From assembly GCA_001953115.1 (NCBI GenBank), contig LSSL01000252.1, positions 1 through 45,859 on the forward strand: a DNA stretch of 45,859 nt. The letters run 5' to 3'. The position numbers and the translations under genes were made by a program. Of this stretch, positions 27,639 through 39,521 are shown piece by piece (the first letter of the stretch is position 1; every line of letters begins with the position of its first letter). The notes below the pieces were generated by a model. The model made no database searches and had not been told where the DNA came from. It saw nothing but the letters and a program-made list of their open reading frames with translations. The stretch is from Smittium mucronatum (Eukaryota; Kickxellomycota; Harpellomycetes; Harpellales; Legeriomycetaceae).

Positions 27639-28392
27639 TTGGATTTGGTTCAAGAATTTAACATGTTAAAAATAATAACAATAGGTGAGGTTGATATAGA
27701 AATCGAAAAAATAGCTTCATTATACTTAAAAACCAACCCGAAGAGTAAATATAGTAACTCCGAATATATTAAAGACCATTTATTTTGGTATATGGTGGAC
27801 GGGGGGGGGGTATATATAATATCTTTGTTATTTAATTTAGATTTTATCTGGGAGATTCTTTAATTAACCAGGCACATCTCTATTAAATTTTTTCCACTTT
27901 CCTATTCAGGAAATATTCCACTAGTAAAAATTATTACCCGTATATTAAAGTATTACCAATCATCTACAAAAAAAATAGCACTTTATACCAAAAAAAACTT
28001 GATTAAATTGGCAAAATGAAAAATATACAGCAGGATGGATTGATCCTTCAAAACCATTCTAATAAAATGGAAATAATTTTGAGAAGCACGTTAGTGAATC
28101 AATCGGTAGAACCTTAACAAAGAAAGAATTTAAAAAAAGTTTTTCGAATACAGTTTGCTCAATTTTTATTATTAGAAAAATGAAAATTGCTAAAACACTT
28201 GTTGAAAATTTAGCTATTTTTTATGTTAGCTTAAGAAATTTCCAGCAACAGACTTTTTTTTTTTGCACATTTATTTTTGAAAAAAAACTGATGAGTTTAC
28301 CCGAAAAAAAAACATTTGTTCAATTGAGCATTAGTAGATTTTTCATGAAGATTTGGTTTATTTCAATGAAACTACTTGAGGGGATTGTTTAG
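27639..28392 (+). pseudogene. unidentified coding-like stretch, probably broken
   Basis: From 27639 one frame runs about 74 codons (including the pattern DIEIEKIASLYLKTNPKSKY), meets a TAA at 27861-27863, and then continues in the same frame for about 50 further codons. A different frame opens near 28070 and stays open about 116 codons to the TAG at 28390, containing GRTLTKKEFKKSF and KIAKTLVENLAIFY. Such low stop density over 750 bp is unusual in DNA this AT-rich, which suggests a decayed or spliced gene. I recognise no family. A run of ten G at 27801-27810 sits inside the first frame. A transposon remnant is the likeliest explanation, but this is unproven. Confidence 0.3.
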
Positions 28393-28560
28393 TTTTTTTT
28401 CGAGGTTAAAAAACCCCCAAATTTACCCCAAATATTTTCTTTTTTTAAAAAAGTTCTCTCAATAATTTTTCTTAAAAGATTTCTTTTAATTTGACCCGAA
28501 ATGTACCTCTTATTCTTCGAAATTCTTTTTTTTATTTATAGCCATTTTTTTCTTCAATTT

Positions 28561-28800
28561 CATCTTCGATACTAATCTAATTTCCAATAACAAAATATTC
28601 TTAAATATAACACCCGAAGTCTACATTATCAGCATTCTAAACCTTATTCTTAACCCTGTAATTAATCTAATCTCCAATCTAATTCCCAAACTCATTCTCA
28701 TTCTCATACTTATCCATTACTAACCCAATATTAGAAAATTTAACCTATCAATCCTCAAACATAAATTGATTAATCATTATCTATAATATATTCATATTCT
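28561..28800 (+). other. strongly G-depleted, C-rich strand-asymmetric tract
   Basis: By eye I count about 7 G against about 56 C over these 240 bases on the plus strand (3 G and 32 C in 28621-28740). The tract is built from variants of taatctaat(c/t)tcc, attctc and aaccct. It is not a clean tandem array. It may be a decayed pyrimidine-rich satellite. Confidence 0.6.
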
Positions 28801-31320
28801 CCATTCGAAATTCTAAATCAATTTTAGAAGCTTCTGGCCCAACATTATTAATGAACCTTTTTCCATTCTTGGTTATTTTTTTTTTTCGATTCACTATAAA
28901 TTATAGTTGTTTTTTTAGACTTTTTCCACTTTATGTTTTTCAATGAAATTTTAATTCTTTTTATTTTTTTATTTTTATAATCTATTATAACCTAAATAAA
29001 TTTTGCAAATAATAATCCGCATGTGTAATAAATCATTTCAAAACAAAAAAAACATAAATTTAAGATATATTATGAAAATTTGAAACTTTTTTAGATTCCA
29101 TTATATTCTCTCTGATTTAAATTAAATAAATTTATTACACCTAAGACTTAAATTTTACTGATATGGCTCGAATAAATAAGCTCATAACACCAAAATGTGC
29201 CATAAATTACTCCCAGATTTTATTTCTTTTTCTCAGATTCAGTTTACTCATCCATTTAGATAAATTTTCATGACAAAAAATCCTTCAAAATCAAGGATAA
29301 AAAATTTAAAAGACCAATATTTTTTATAAATGGGAAATTTAGATATAGATAATCTTTTGTTATAGCTTCTTCTAATTATGAGAAATAAGCTAATAGTACT
29401 TATACAACTAAATTACACATTATATGCTGACATATAATACATAAAAATATACTATATTTGTTTAGAAAAATAATAAATTTTGAAAATATATTAAGATTTT
29501 CATGGAAGGTATTAATAGGCCCCAAAAAATTACTTGACTAATCTTTTTTCTTTATCTCCAAAGTATAATCAAATATGTATGTTTTACTGTAAATATGGAT
29601 TACTATAATCATATAACCCTTATGAAAATAAATTCAATTTATATATAGTCAAGCTTAACCTCAATTACTTTATACTTATGAATATAGTAAAAAAAATAAC
29701 ATTAAAAAAAATTTAAGAGAAACAATAGATGCATTTAAAAACCCCAAAACCAATTAGTTTTAAATAACTTTTTACTGAAAAATATACCTAGAACGAACAT
29801 AAAATACTGTTTTAAAAGTGTTGAAAGATATTCTTGGAGAGATCAAAATTCGATTTCGTTTGACAGGACCAAACTGGAACTAACTTTAAGACAAAAATGT
29901 AGAAAAGAGATCAATATCAAACACCTTACACATTCAAATAAAAAAATAAGCGAAAATATAAATATTTGTTAAAAAACTACGTTAACAAATTCGAAAAATC
30001 AGGAGATACCGTTTTCTGAATAAAAATGTTAAGGGCGAAGGGTACTCTTAGCTACTGATTAGATTAGCTTTGAGTATACATAAGGGCCCCATTGTATCTG
30101 GGTGTGGCAAAATTTAAAGTATTGAATATTTAGTGACACTTTTATCCTTGATTTCTTCGGACTTTACCACGATAATTCGATAATTTTCCTGCAAAAGAAT
30201 GCTAATTGGACATCCAAAAAGGCCACTATATGAGTTTCAAAATGAAACTAATGATTTAAAAGTTTTGATCACTATCCGGTTCGACTGGTCTCTAGGCTCT
30301 TCCTTGGTTATATAACGAATTTGGAGTCGGCAGAATTTTGATTTAGTGAGCTTCCTCTATCAGCGTATAACTCAAAAACTGGTATTAGCCTATTAATATC
30401 CATGATATTGTTCGCTGTTTTTCTTTGGGATAGACATTATGACAACATCCTAGAAAAAGTTTCGAAAAAATCCGGAAAAAAATATTAATAAATGGAATTA
30501 GAAATTAGCTTTAAAGTTTTTAATTCGACCGACTAAAAATCTTTTTCCGTGGTACTCAAAGAAAAAAATTAATAGCGGAATTTTTCAAAAAATTTTGAAA
30601 TTGTTAAAAATGCTATAAATAAGCTCCTGGGATCTGGAATGGGGACCATAGTCAAATCACAGATTAAAATTGTCAAAAAGGTAATAAAACGGTCTTAGAG
30701 GAGGCTTGATATAAATTATGAAACACTTTTGGATTCTTGTTTCAGAATTTCAGACAATTAGTCGAATTACTTATACTTAACACTGGCGCTGTATTCTTTA
30801 CACACGACTGCAAAGCTTAAATCAGAAATTGGGCTATTTGAATAAAATAAGATGCATTTTTAGATACTAACACTTCGTATTTTAAAATTTGTTTGAAATG
30901 TATGATTATAATATAGTCTTTGTCTCCAAGACCGGAGGCAAAAAATGTTATGCCTGATTTTGCTTTTTTTTTAATAAAATGTGGTATTTGAAAAAAATAA
31001 TTTCATCCTTTAGTATGAGTAATAATTAAGAATTTTCGGAAGATTGAACAGCGGATATTATAATTCTAATTCTTCTTAAAAAAAATTCTCTCATTTTACT
31101 CAGATTAAAAATATATTCGTTAATATTTTTTCTTTTTTAAAATCATCCGGAAAAAGGCTGTATACTGTGCTAAAACCAAAATTAATTTCGTGATGTACCT
31201 TAATTATTTATTATTACACTATTAATTTTGAAGTTTCTATGTATTGTATAATATTATCGGTGCATTACCCATTTTTCTAAAAAAAAAAAGGATGTGTTTA
31301 ACGAGGATCTGTAAAATTTT
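28801..31320. other. intergenic, some less AT-rich islands, no gene
   Basis: Mostly AT-rich, with a more balanced island at about 29800-30850. I translated parts of this island on both strands. The best open stretch is a 40-codon frame at 30576-30698 containing NKLLGSGMGT, which matches no family I know. It may be a decayed element, but nothing can be called. Confidence 0.4.
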
Positions 31321-31322
31321 TT

Positions 31323-31689
31323 TTAAAGATATTCCATAAACAATTTTTTAATATCGACCGGTACTATCGTACGCAGTGGCTCTGTATTTTTATTTTCGAA
31401 TAAAAAAAAGGTCTGCTTTCTGCTTTTTTTTAAATCGTTATATTGTGTTTTTATAATAATAAAGCCCATATCCCAAAGCTCTTTCCATAAAAAAAACAGA
31501 AATTTGAGCAATTATGTTTATTTTTTGACCTGTGAACGCTTCAAATGTTTTTTTAAAAGATGTTATGTCAATTTTAGGCAGTATTTGCTTAAAAAATTTG
31601 CCCAGTGATTGATCCAGACCTTTGACCAATTTACTACGGCTAAAAAAAATATTGAAATTTTTTTTTAATGTGTTGCCAGAAACCCTCAT
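31323..31689 (-). pseudogene. unidentified open frame with a frame change
   Basis: A frame from 31689 to 31438 contains RSKLVKGLDQSLGKFFKQ and SFKKTFEAFTGQ. It ends just after a Tyr-rich GLYYYKNT segment, where an overlapping second frame (downstream end at 31323) continues with LKKSRKQTFFLFENKN and ends in FMEYL. Joined by one frameshift, about 120 codons are open, which is long for this region. The Lys/Phe-rich composition resembles other AT-biased proteins, but I recognise no domain. A faint similarity of the FKK(S/T)F region to the 28.1-kb stretch was noticed and is not reliable. Confidence 0.25.
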
Positions 31690-32107
31690 GGCATGTTCTT
31701 ATATCATTTTTGAAATTTTACTCTATTCCGAAGAACTTATATTTTAAAATTTCGTATTATTTGTGTAATTTCAAATGGATATCACATTGGCTAAAATTAT
31801 CATGTTCATTTTTAATTTGTTTTTCTGAGAATATAAAAAGGCTTTAAAAGTGTAAATGTGCTAAATTTAAAGAGTAACAAGCTAAAATGATATAAATTTG
31901 TTCTGATATAAAATTTCATGTTTAGTATAAGTTAGGTAAAAGTGCAATCACACCGTTAGATTTTACTAAAAAATCATTAAAATGAGTTTTACATAACTTA
32001 GATTTTTTTTTTATTCTTTTCTTTTTTTTGAGATTTCTGTAGCCCTAAGTCTTTAGTTTTTATTTAAATTTTATTTTGAGTGAATAGCCCTATTTAAATA
32101 ATACTCT

Positions 32108-32121
32108 CCCCCCCCCCCCCC
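32108..32121. repeat. poly-C run (14)
   Basis: Fourteen consecutive C in AT-rich surroundings, one of several G/C homopolymers in this window (also G10 at 27801-27810 and C18 at 45842-45859). Confidence 0.9.
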
Positions 32122-32795
32122 TCCCATAGAGAATAACTTTTTCACAATTACTCGAATCGATTATGAGTCCAAAATTTAGATTTATAAGTAGAAACTTATG
32201 ATTTTTTTCAAAAATTAAAGTTAAAAGTGCCTTCTTATAAATTTTTTATATAACATATATCGCTACCCTTTTTAATAAAGTTTTATTGGATTTAAAAAAA
32301 ATCATTTCTCTATTTTTAGAGTTACGACAAACGGTGGGCACAAATTAAGTATATTGATTCCACCTATATCTGATGGGTTACAATATACGATTATATAAGC
32401 AGTTAGATAGCAGGAAAATTTACATTAGCGAATACAAATTGCTTCACATTCTAGGTATTATTCCAATAGAAAAAGCTCAATTATAATTTTTATTCATTTA
32501 AAGGGATTAGATAATTATCACGTAAATATAATCTTAAAAAAAGAGTGCAGCACTATTCTCATGTCATCGAACCATTATTTAGTATATAAAAACCAAAAGA
32601 GTCAAAAAAACATTTTTGAAACATTTTTCATTATATCTTATAGACTCATTATTGTTAGCAATTTTAGGAATCTTTTTTTAAAGATATAAAAAATACATTT
32701 CAAAAATGTATATTTGCATATAGATAACGATTTTGGTAATATTAAATGAAGATATATCTTCAACAAAATCCAAATAATTTAAATCATTATTAGAT

Positions 32796-32951
32796 TCAAA
32801 TAACCTTCTCAAACCCACTCGAAAAGATGAATGTGCTGATCTCAACGGCTAACACATCATGAAGCCTCTTCGCAGCATCTCTAGTTTGGAAATTTGTATT
32901 ACATTCTTTACAAAAAAGCGTAAATTTTTGATAACTCCAATTTTTTTCAGA
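32796..32951 (-). pseudogene. possible zinc-finger (BED-like) transposase remnant
   Basis: A 51-codon open frame starts after an in-frame stop and reads NWSYQKFTLF, then C-x2-C (CKEC), then a TRDAAKRLH segment ending in a histidine 14 residues after the second cysteine. This arrangement resembles the start of a BED-type finger as found at the N-terminus of hAT transposases. The second metal-binding histidine or cysteine is not clear, and stops flank the frame on both sides. Weak call; a chance C-x2-C is possible. Confidence 0.22.
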
Positions 32952-33301
32952 CTATTTTCAGCGTTTAGAGGCTTCTTGATGACCTCTTATTCAATAAAAA
33001 GCTGGTATCCCTCATGCTTAAACTTTATAATATTTGGCGGAATTATCAATTCTTAAAGTTCTTTTTTTTTTGTGAAGGTGAAATTAGGTACCTGTTAAAG
33101 CAAAATTATTAATATAATTTAACTTGAATAAATAATGAGTTTAAGAGTCTGAACCCTATTCAAATTGATTAAATTATCACCATTTACTCATCAAATATTT
33201 AAATAGAAATAATGTTAAATAATGTTGTCTTAATTATTGTTTTTTATGCGTTATATTTAATATTATTGAAGTGATAAAAATATAATAGAAACTTCGTATG
33301 T

Positions 33302-33505
33302 TTCAATCATATCTTTTTCGAGGGGACTTTCCTTCTTGATGAAAACGGTAAGAGAATTATTGCACATTACGCCATTTTCCCAATTATGGAGGATAGAATC
33401 AATTATAAAGGCGAGTTTTTTATTTAAAGACGAAAAAAAAGTATCCGAATTCTGGTTATTTTAGTCATCGGATCGGTGAAGATAATATATTTAGCTGTAT
33501 CGTAT
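33302..33505 (+). pseudogene. possible Ty3/gypsy-like RNase H remnant
   Basis: One frame is open with a single stop (TAA at 33425-33427) over about 65 codons. It contains LLDENGKRIIAHYA followed by a MEDRINYKGE segment. This spacing resembles the RNase H region after the reverse transcriptase in Ty3/gypsy elements, where a D-x-x-GKR-x-x-IA stretch is followed by an AE-x-NY and E-L segment. Upstream reverse transcriptase motifs and downstream integrase were not found. A zeta-COP-like longin fragment (ILDxxGKRxxAKYY) is a weaker alternative. Confidence 0.3.
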
Positions 33506-33559
33506 GATTTATGGTACAAAAATATAGCTATCCTTTGTCTATATAGTAGGAGCACGTAT

Positions 33560-36010
33560 TTTTCTAAAAATAACTATAAATTGGACACCGATCTCTTTCT
33601 GATTGGCACCATTTGAAATTTTAACCGATTTGGTTTTTTTTTCTTCAAAATTCTAGTTCAATATTTCCAAAAATTATCTTATCTTTATTTAGCAGTGTTT
33701 CAGACAGAGCTGAAAAAAGATGCTGTGACCAATAGACTGGGAAATTTTTTTCATTGAGTGGGAATCTCTATTTTCATCATTAGAACTTTGCGTCGAAAAT
33801 GGGTTCCGAATATTTATGTTATTTGTTTATCAAGTTAGAAATTTCTTTGTCTGGACATTTTGATAATTCCAATTTTACAATTACAAGATTCCAAAATTTA
33901 CGTTTTTACTGATCTTTTTGGAATTAAAATTTTTCCTAATAATAAAGAGACGACCTTCTTTTGTCTTCTTGTGGTTAACCTCTTATCCGAATTTATACTA
34001 TTTAGATTTGAAGCTACTCAATGGGGATACCGGGTGTGAATAATTTATCAGAAAGAGAAATGATTAAAGCATTTGATTATAATTGCATGTTGACATAGAA
34101 AATTAAATTATTCAAGTTTTTAGAAATTTATTGAAACCAGATTATGCTATTTTTACAATTTTTTCTAAAAACCGAAATTAAATATTTCTGGGTCCAAATT
34201 TAAGCCTCACTCCTACTCGGTTAAATTGAGTATAAAATTGGTCTAGATTCTATATTTATTCTATTCTTTAATTAATTAAATCCTTTAATTATCAAAAGGG
34301 TACCATTTCTTTATTAATCAAATTTACTTTTTGGCTATTTTTCATTACAAAAAAAAATTATTGGTTATTGAAATTATTCTTTCTTGGAATTTTGATCTTA
34401 ATAATACTAAATAAAAATGGTTGTTTTTTCATGATCTGATGGATGCAATACTTATATAAATGTAAATTATAATTAATCTACTAATAATTTACATATTAAA
34501 AAAAATCCGAACTCAAAGATTATCTCCAATATATTATTATATAAATATTTTGGATTTAAATTTGACTCCTCCGCCTCCTTAAATTTTATCTTTAATTCTT
34601 ATATTTGATTTTTACGCAAATTTTATATTTTGGAGTTTATTTTTTATCACATATGCTATTGAAAAAAAAAATGTATTGGGTCAATCCAGAAAATCGGGCT
34701 TTTAATAAAATATAAAATGGCATAAGTATTGTTTTTGTTGAAATATATTAGCCTGACTAAATATTAATATCCCCCCCTAATTTCTTGGATTTAATACTGA
34801 CCCTTTTTGCACTAAAATGATTTTAACTGGGTCTTTTTCTGATTTTTAAACATAACTAGTGCTATTGTGTTGGATTTTTATATATTCGGAACATATTTGA
34901 TTGTATATATTTCCACAAAAGAGATTTTTTACAGAATTCTATTAATAATTAGCTTATTTAATAATGTTTTTCTAATAACAGTAAACCCAGAAAATATATT
35001 TTGAAATTATCCTGACCCTAAAATATATTTAAAATTGATGTAAAATGCATCTTTTTTATAGCTCTATAACATTCTTTAGGCTTTTTAATTGATATTGATC
35101 TGTTTCTAAGCGCTCCTATAATCCAAAATCTGGTACTTTTTATAAAATTTTATCATATTTTATCAAATTTAAACCTTGGTGAAAAGTTTATAATATAAAA
35201 CGATAAAATTAGGATAATATATATATATATATATTTAAAATACAAATCCATGGCTTTTTCTTTATATTAAAATTCTTGTATATATTTACTTTTTTTTTCT
35301 AATATAATCTAGCAGGTACGTGATTTAAGCCAAGCAGTGTGGATATCACATTTTATTAATATTATAGTAACCAAGATGTTTCAAGCTTTTATTAATGGTA
35401 AAATATCAATTATACAATTATAAGAAAATCTTCATATCTATAAAATTTTATGCGCAACTATTATGCTATTTAAGAAAAGGCTTTAGCGTTAAATTTGTAT
35501 TTAAATTTCAAATGGATTATATATATATATATATATATATAAAAGAAAAATATCATAATTTATTATAAGGTTTGACTTTAAAACACTGAATTAAAGCAAA
35601 ATATTTTAACTAACGTATTTAAAGATTAAAATCAATGCTTCATGGGGTAAAAATAGGATGGCTTTGATTAAATATATTTAAAAAAAATACGTTTTATGAT
35701 TTGTATATTAAGTCATAGTATTCGCTCTTTAATTTATATTATTCCATCATCTTAAATTATTTCACAAAGAATTCATTATCTTAATTATTTGCATAAAAAA
35801 AGCTTTAATATTACATCCATTAGATTAGCAAGCCAATTAATATTTTGTCGCACAAATTTATTTGGCGAAAAAAAAAAAATTCTACTATTTTATTTGCAAT
35901 TTAAAAGCTGTTTTTCTAAATTAAACTCGATATAACTTTGGATTATATAAATATCACAGTAAAAAGTCGGTATGAAATCACTGAGATTAATTATTCGCTT
36001 TGAAACTATT
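33560..36010. other. AT-rich intergenic DNA, no gene
   Basis: No coding region recognised. It contains (AT)n microsatellites at about 35217-35234 and 35516-35540. A 37-codon open run beginning near 33799 has no recognisable motif. Confidence 0.55.
35516..35540. repeat. (AT)n microsatellite
   Basis: About 25 bases of alternating TA between atggat and aaaag. A second similar run is at about 35217-35234. Confidence 0.9.
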
Positions 36011-36019
36011 ATCAGCATT

Positions 36020-36187
36020 TTATATATCATGATATGACTTTATATCATCACTACTCATAATTAATATGCATAAAGGGATAGCTCTCTGGTCAGGATCTGT
36101 AATACCTGCGACTATCTCAGGGTAATTTCTATATAATAAATTAAAACTATAATCAAAATTCAGATCAGCAGCTCTAGTAAATAATTT
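36020..36187 (-). pseudogene. MULE-like transposase core fragment
   Basis: A 55-codon open frame reads FDYSFNLLYRNYPEIVAG, then ITDPDQRAIPLCIL, then SSDDIKSYHDI before a TAA. In Mutator-like (MULE) transposases the catalytic core has the same run: a Y-K/R segment, then a (F/Y)P-x-(L/I)V-x-G-x-(T/S)D block, a conserved P, and an acidic-x-x-x-(S/D)-(Y/F) block. Past the stop the same frame continues with several stops and a FHTDFLL segment that could be the next acidic motif. The element is dead: stops flank the core, no complete DDE triad can be assembled and no terminal repeats were identified. Confidence 0.42.
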
Positions 36188-36189
36188 TT

Positions 36190-37640
36190 ATTGGGATTTT
36201 GAAGACACTTTCTCATTGAAATTTCTATTCTTGATGGATATTCTGATATATATAGAATATTTGACTCATATTATTTTAGAAGTCTACTTATTCCTGTTCA
36301 AAAAAATTAGTGGTAGCAGTGTTTATTTTATGAATTTTTTTTTGATATTTTGACTTAGTATATTTTAAAATAATATTTACGCGATTTCTAACTTTTTCCA
36401 ATTAACTCTTGACCTTTCTATAATTTATTCCAATATTATTCCATTCGAAAATTCGAATTTTATAACTAATAATTTCAATTATAACGCAATAACACAATGT
36501 TAGTTCCACTAATATTCTGTAATTATTCAGTAATAAAAGAGTTAAGATCATTCTTTATAATTAAATCTTTTTTTTTAGAGCTAACACATCGGTATACTGT
36601 TTTATCACAATTTTTTCGATTTTAAAGTAATTTTTTCTCAAGAAAATCATAATTTTGATAACGAATCATTCACATCCAAATCCCACTCAAAAATGGGGTT
36701 TTTTATTTTAAAATAAAATACAAATTTGCATTATAACTATTAAGAGTAATAAAAAATTGGGCCATTATGGAAATTAAGGATACACAAATAGATTTATTAC
36801 GAGAATAATGGTAAAATAAAAAAGCGACTAAATAGTTATCAGAATTATTAAAATCCACAGAATTGATTTTTAAAATCATGAAATCTAATTGTATTTAAAA
36901 TAAGATAAAAAAAATTTAATTATTCTTATAGTTTTTTTTAAATTTTTTTATACTTTTATACTTTTATTGATTTTTATTATTCAAATATTTATCAAGAATA
37001 AATTAGGTTTTTAGATTTACCGTAACAAGGTGAAAAGTTGTATTAGCCACAGATTAAAATGGTATTGATAAAAAATGGCGAATAATTTTTCAAAAATATC
37101 AGTTAAGCAAAAAAAGTGGATTTTTTCAGCGAATTTGCAGTTTTATAAAATAATTTCCTTTATTTTATTAGAGATCCGTAATTTTATAAAAAACCAATTT
37201 AAAAAAACCAATTTATTTTATTAAATACATAATACTAGAGTCAAAACTGAAAATCCGGTGAGGTATAACGGATTGGGCTCTAAATAGATAATTTTTTCAT
37301 GTATTTATTATAATATATCTAATCTGAATTGCAATAATAGTCAAATATTCAGATTTTTTTTTAAAAATAGTCATATATGAAAAAAATTGCAAAAATAGTT
37401 GAAATAATTAAAAAAAACGATAACTAGCTTTTTGGGGCATATATCACTATTATTTTTAAAAAAAATGGCATCAATTCAAATTATTTTTATTCACCAATCT
37501 AACGAGTTTTTTGGACATAATTAAGTTTACAAAATCATCATTATCTTTTACATAACGCAAGATTTCTAAAAATTTATAGAAAATTAAAAAAATATTGTTC
37601 CTTTATAATTATTTAAAAAACTGGCCAAATAAATAGATAA
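36190..37640. other. AT-rich intergenic DNA, no gene
   Basis: Nothing coding is recognised. The first part may continue the decayed MULE-like element. Short AT palindromes such as tattttaaaataaaata at about 36704-36720 are the only structures noted. Confidence 0.5.
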
Positions 37641-37649
37641 TTTTAATTT

Positions 37650-38400
37650 TAAATCTACTAGGTTAAAATTAGTCTTTTATTTAAAAAATTGTTTATAATT
37701 AACCAAAAAAAAACTGAGGCATTGGTATAAGTTAACTCTAATAAGAAAAATACCATTTTTTGTATGAAAATTTGAAATCCGATACAGTATTTTTATTAGG
37801 TTATTCTATATTATTTATTTCACCCCATAACTAATTCCCACTTCATTGTGGGTAGCAAAGGTAAAGCAAAATTAATATTATTTTCTTTTGAACCAGAGAA
37901 AAAAGAGTAATATCAAAACATCACGAAACATAAAATTTCACGGTTATTGATTTTGGAAGTTAGAGAAATTAAATATTTAGTGGATTTGAAGTCAGTGGAG
38001 AAAAAAAAACAGATTTAGTTTCTAGAATTGGTGATTTTTACGTCAAATAAGAACCAAATTTTTTATTCATTTAGTCATTATTTGACAATAAAATAACCAA
38101 ATCATAAATATAGGAGCTCTTCAATCGATTTTTTATGAAAAAAGATAATAAAAATTCTATATACATCATTTAATCCAAAAAAAATTGACAGCTGCAATCG
38201 AAGTCGGGCAGAAGATAATAATTATGACGTAAGATCATATAAAAATAATGCTTGGCGGAAAGGAATTTTTTTTCTGAATCACTGTATCTAGTAAACTATT
38301 ATATTCGGTTAACATAACTTTATTTTATTATAAAAATTAAAACTGACTATGAGTTTCTGCTGATAATACGAGCTTAGAACCTAGCTTTATGAGTCTAAAA
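37650..38400 (+). repeat. left arm of long inverted repeat
   Basis: Aligns with the reverse complement of about 40615-41345. Matched anchors, in order, include aactgaggcatt, tatttttattag, tatattatttatttcac, gggtagcaaagg, tcacg(g/a)ttattga, tttggaagtt, aaataacc, ctgaatc and acctagc, with similar spacing throughout. Edges are approximate. In both arms one frame stays open over the best-conserved part (SRLL-x-LEV followed by IKYLV and VEK), suggesting an ancestral coding segment of unknown family. Confidence 0.75.
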
Positions 38401-39521
38401 AACAAACTCAAGTTGAATATTTTTTTTTAATGTTAAATATTTATAATTTTTCTTTTATATAATATTGTAACGGGATATAGCTTATTTCTCAAACCACTTC
38501 ATATTATCTATTACCTTTTATTTTAATTTTGCATATATGATATTATATTTAGGTCTTTATTCAATATCATGTGTATTTTTTTGTGTGAATTAATAAATGA
38601 ATACAGTTTTATGTATTGATATTTAAAATTTCGTATTTATTTTGCTTTCTGCACAAAATTTTTAATAATATATATATATATAATAATTGACTTTTTTTTG
38701 AAAATAAAATAATACTATTATTTATTGATTAAATTTTCAAAATATTAACGTTTTTCCTGTTCAGTTTTTTTTTGAATATTGTGAATTGCATTGAAGAGTA
38801 AAAAATGATAATATGTGCCTAAAAAACTATATTATTTTCTTAATCTGATATTTGATTATATATTTTAGCCCTATTACTGCTTCCAAAATCTCCTCATTAT
38901 CCACATTTAACCCTAGTGTTTTTGTTTATTTTTATCTGATTTAAAAATAAATTCTGCGTAAAAATAAAATAAAATAAAAATCCGCATTTAACCCTTAATT
39001 TATCACTAAACTCTCCAATATAATAACTTTTATTTTTAGTTCCCCAGTAACTCTCCTAATTTTAGGATGCATTAGTGTAATGTCTATTTGTCTAGGTAAT
39101 GTTCTATATAATAAAAATTTGAATCATAAAAAAAAGATTTTTTTTCTGTATAAATCTCCAATAAATAATCCAATATTAATCTTTAGATGAGTAACTAATC
39201 TGTAAAAAAAGAAATTGGGCTGTTATTTATTCTTAGCATATCTGAATCTACAGCTTTTTTAAGGAAATTTTACCACATTCATTCACTTCCTTAAAGCTCT
39301 AAACTAACCATAATTTTTCTGGATTTGCGTAAAATCATATTGATGTAAATTTTTTTTCCAGATTTCATATAGTAACCACATGTTTTCTTTTTTAATTTCA
39401 TGTTTTTACTAAAGATATTCAAATCCATTTCTTGAGATAAGACTAATAATAAGATAGAAATATGGAAAATCCTGTTCTTTTAAAATCCAAAACTTAGGCT
39501 ACTACCATGTAATTGATCTTA

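Noticed and set aside
28640..28735. Interstitial telomere repeat
   Set aside because: Only isolated aaccct pieces occur; there is no run of CCCTAA units.
30270..30300. tRNA T-arm (ggttcgact)
   Set aside because: The flanking bases do not form a five-base stem, and no acceptor or anticodon arm can be built.
30576..30698. 40-codon frame containing NKLLGSGMGT
   Set aside because: Too short, flanked by stops, and no family recognised.
33302..33505. Zeta-COP (coatomer) pseudogene
   Set aside because: The GKR-x-x-A similarity is short, and the in-frame continuation does not follow the coatomer pattern. The RNase H reading fits the spacing better.
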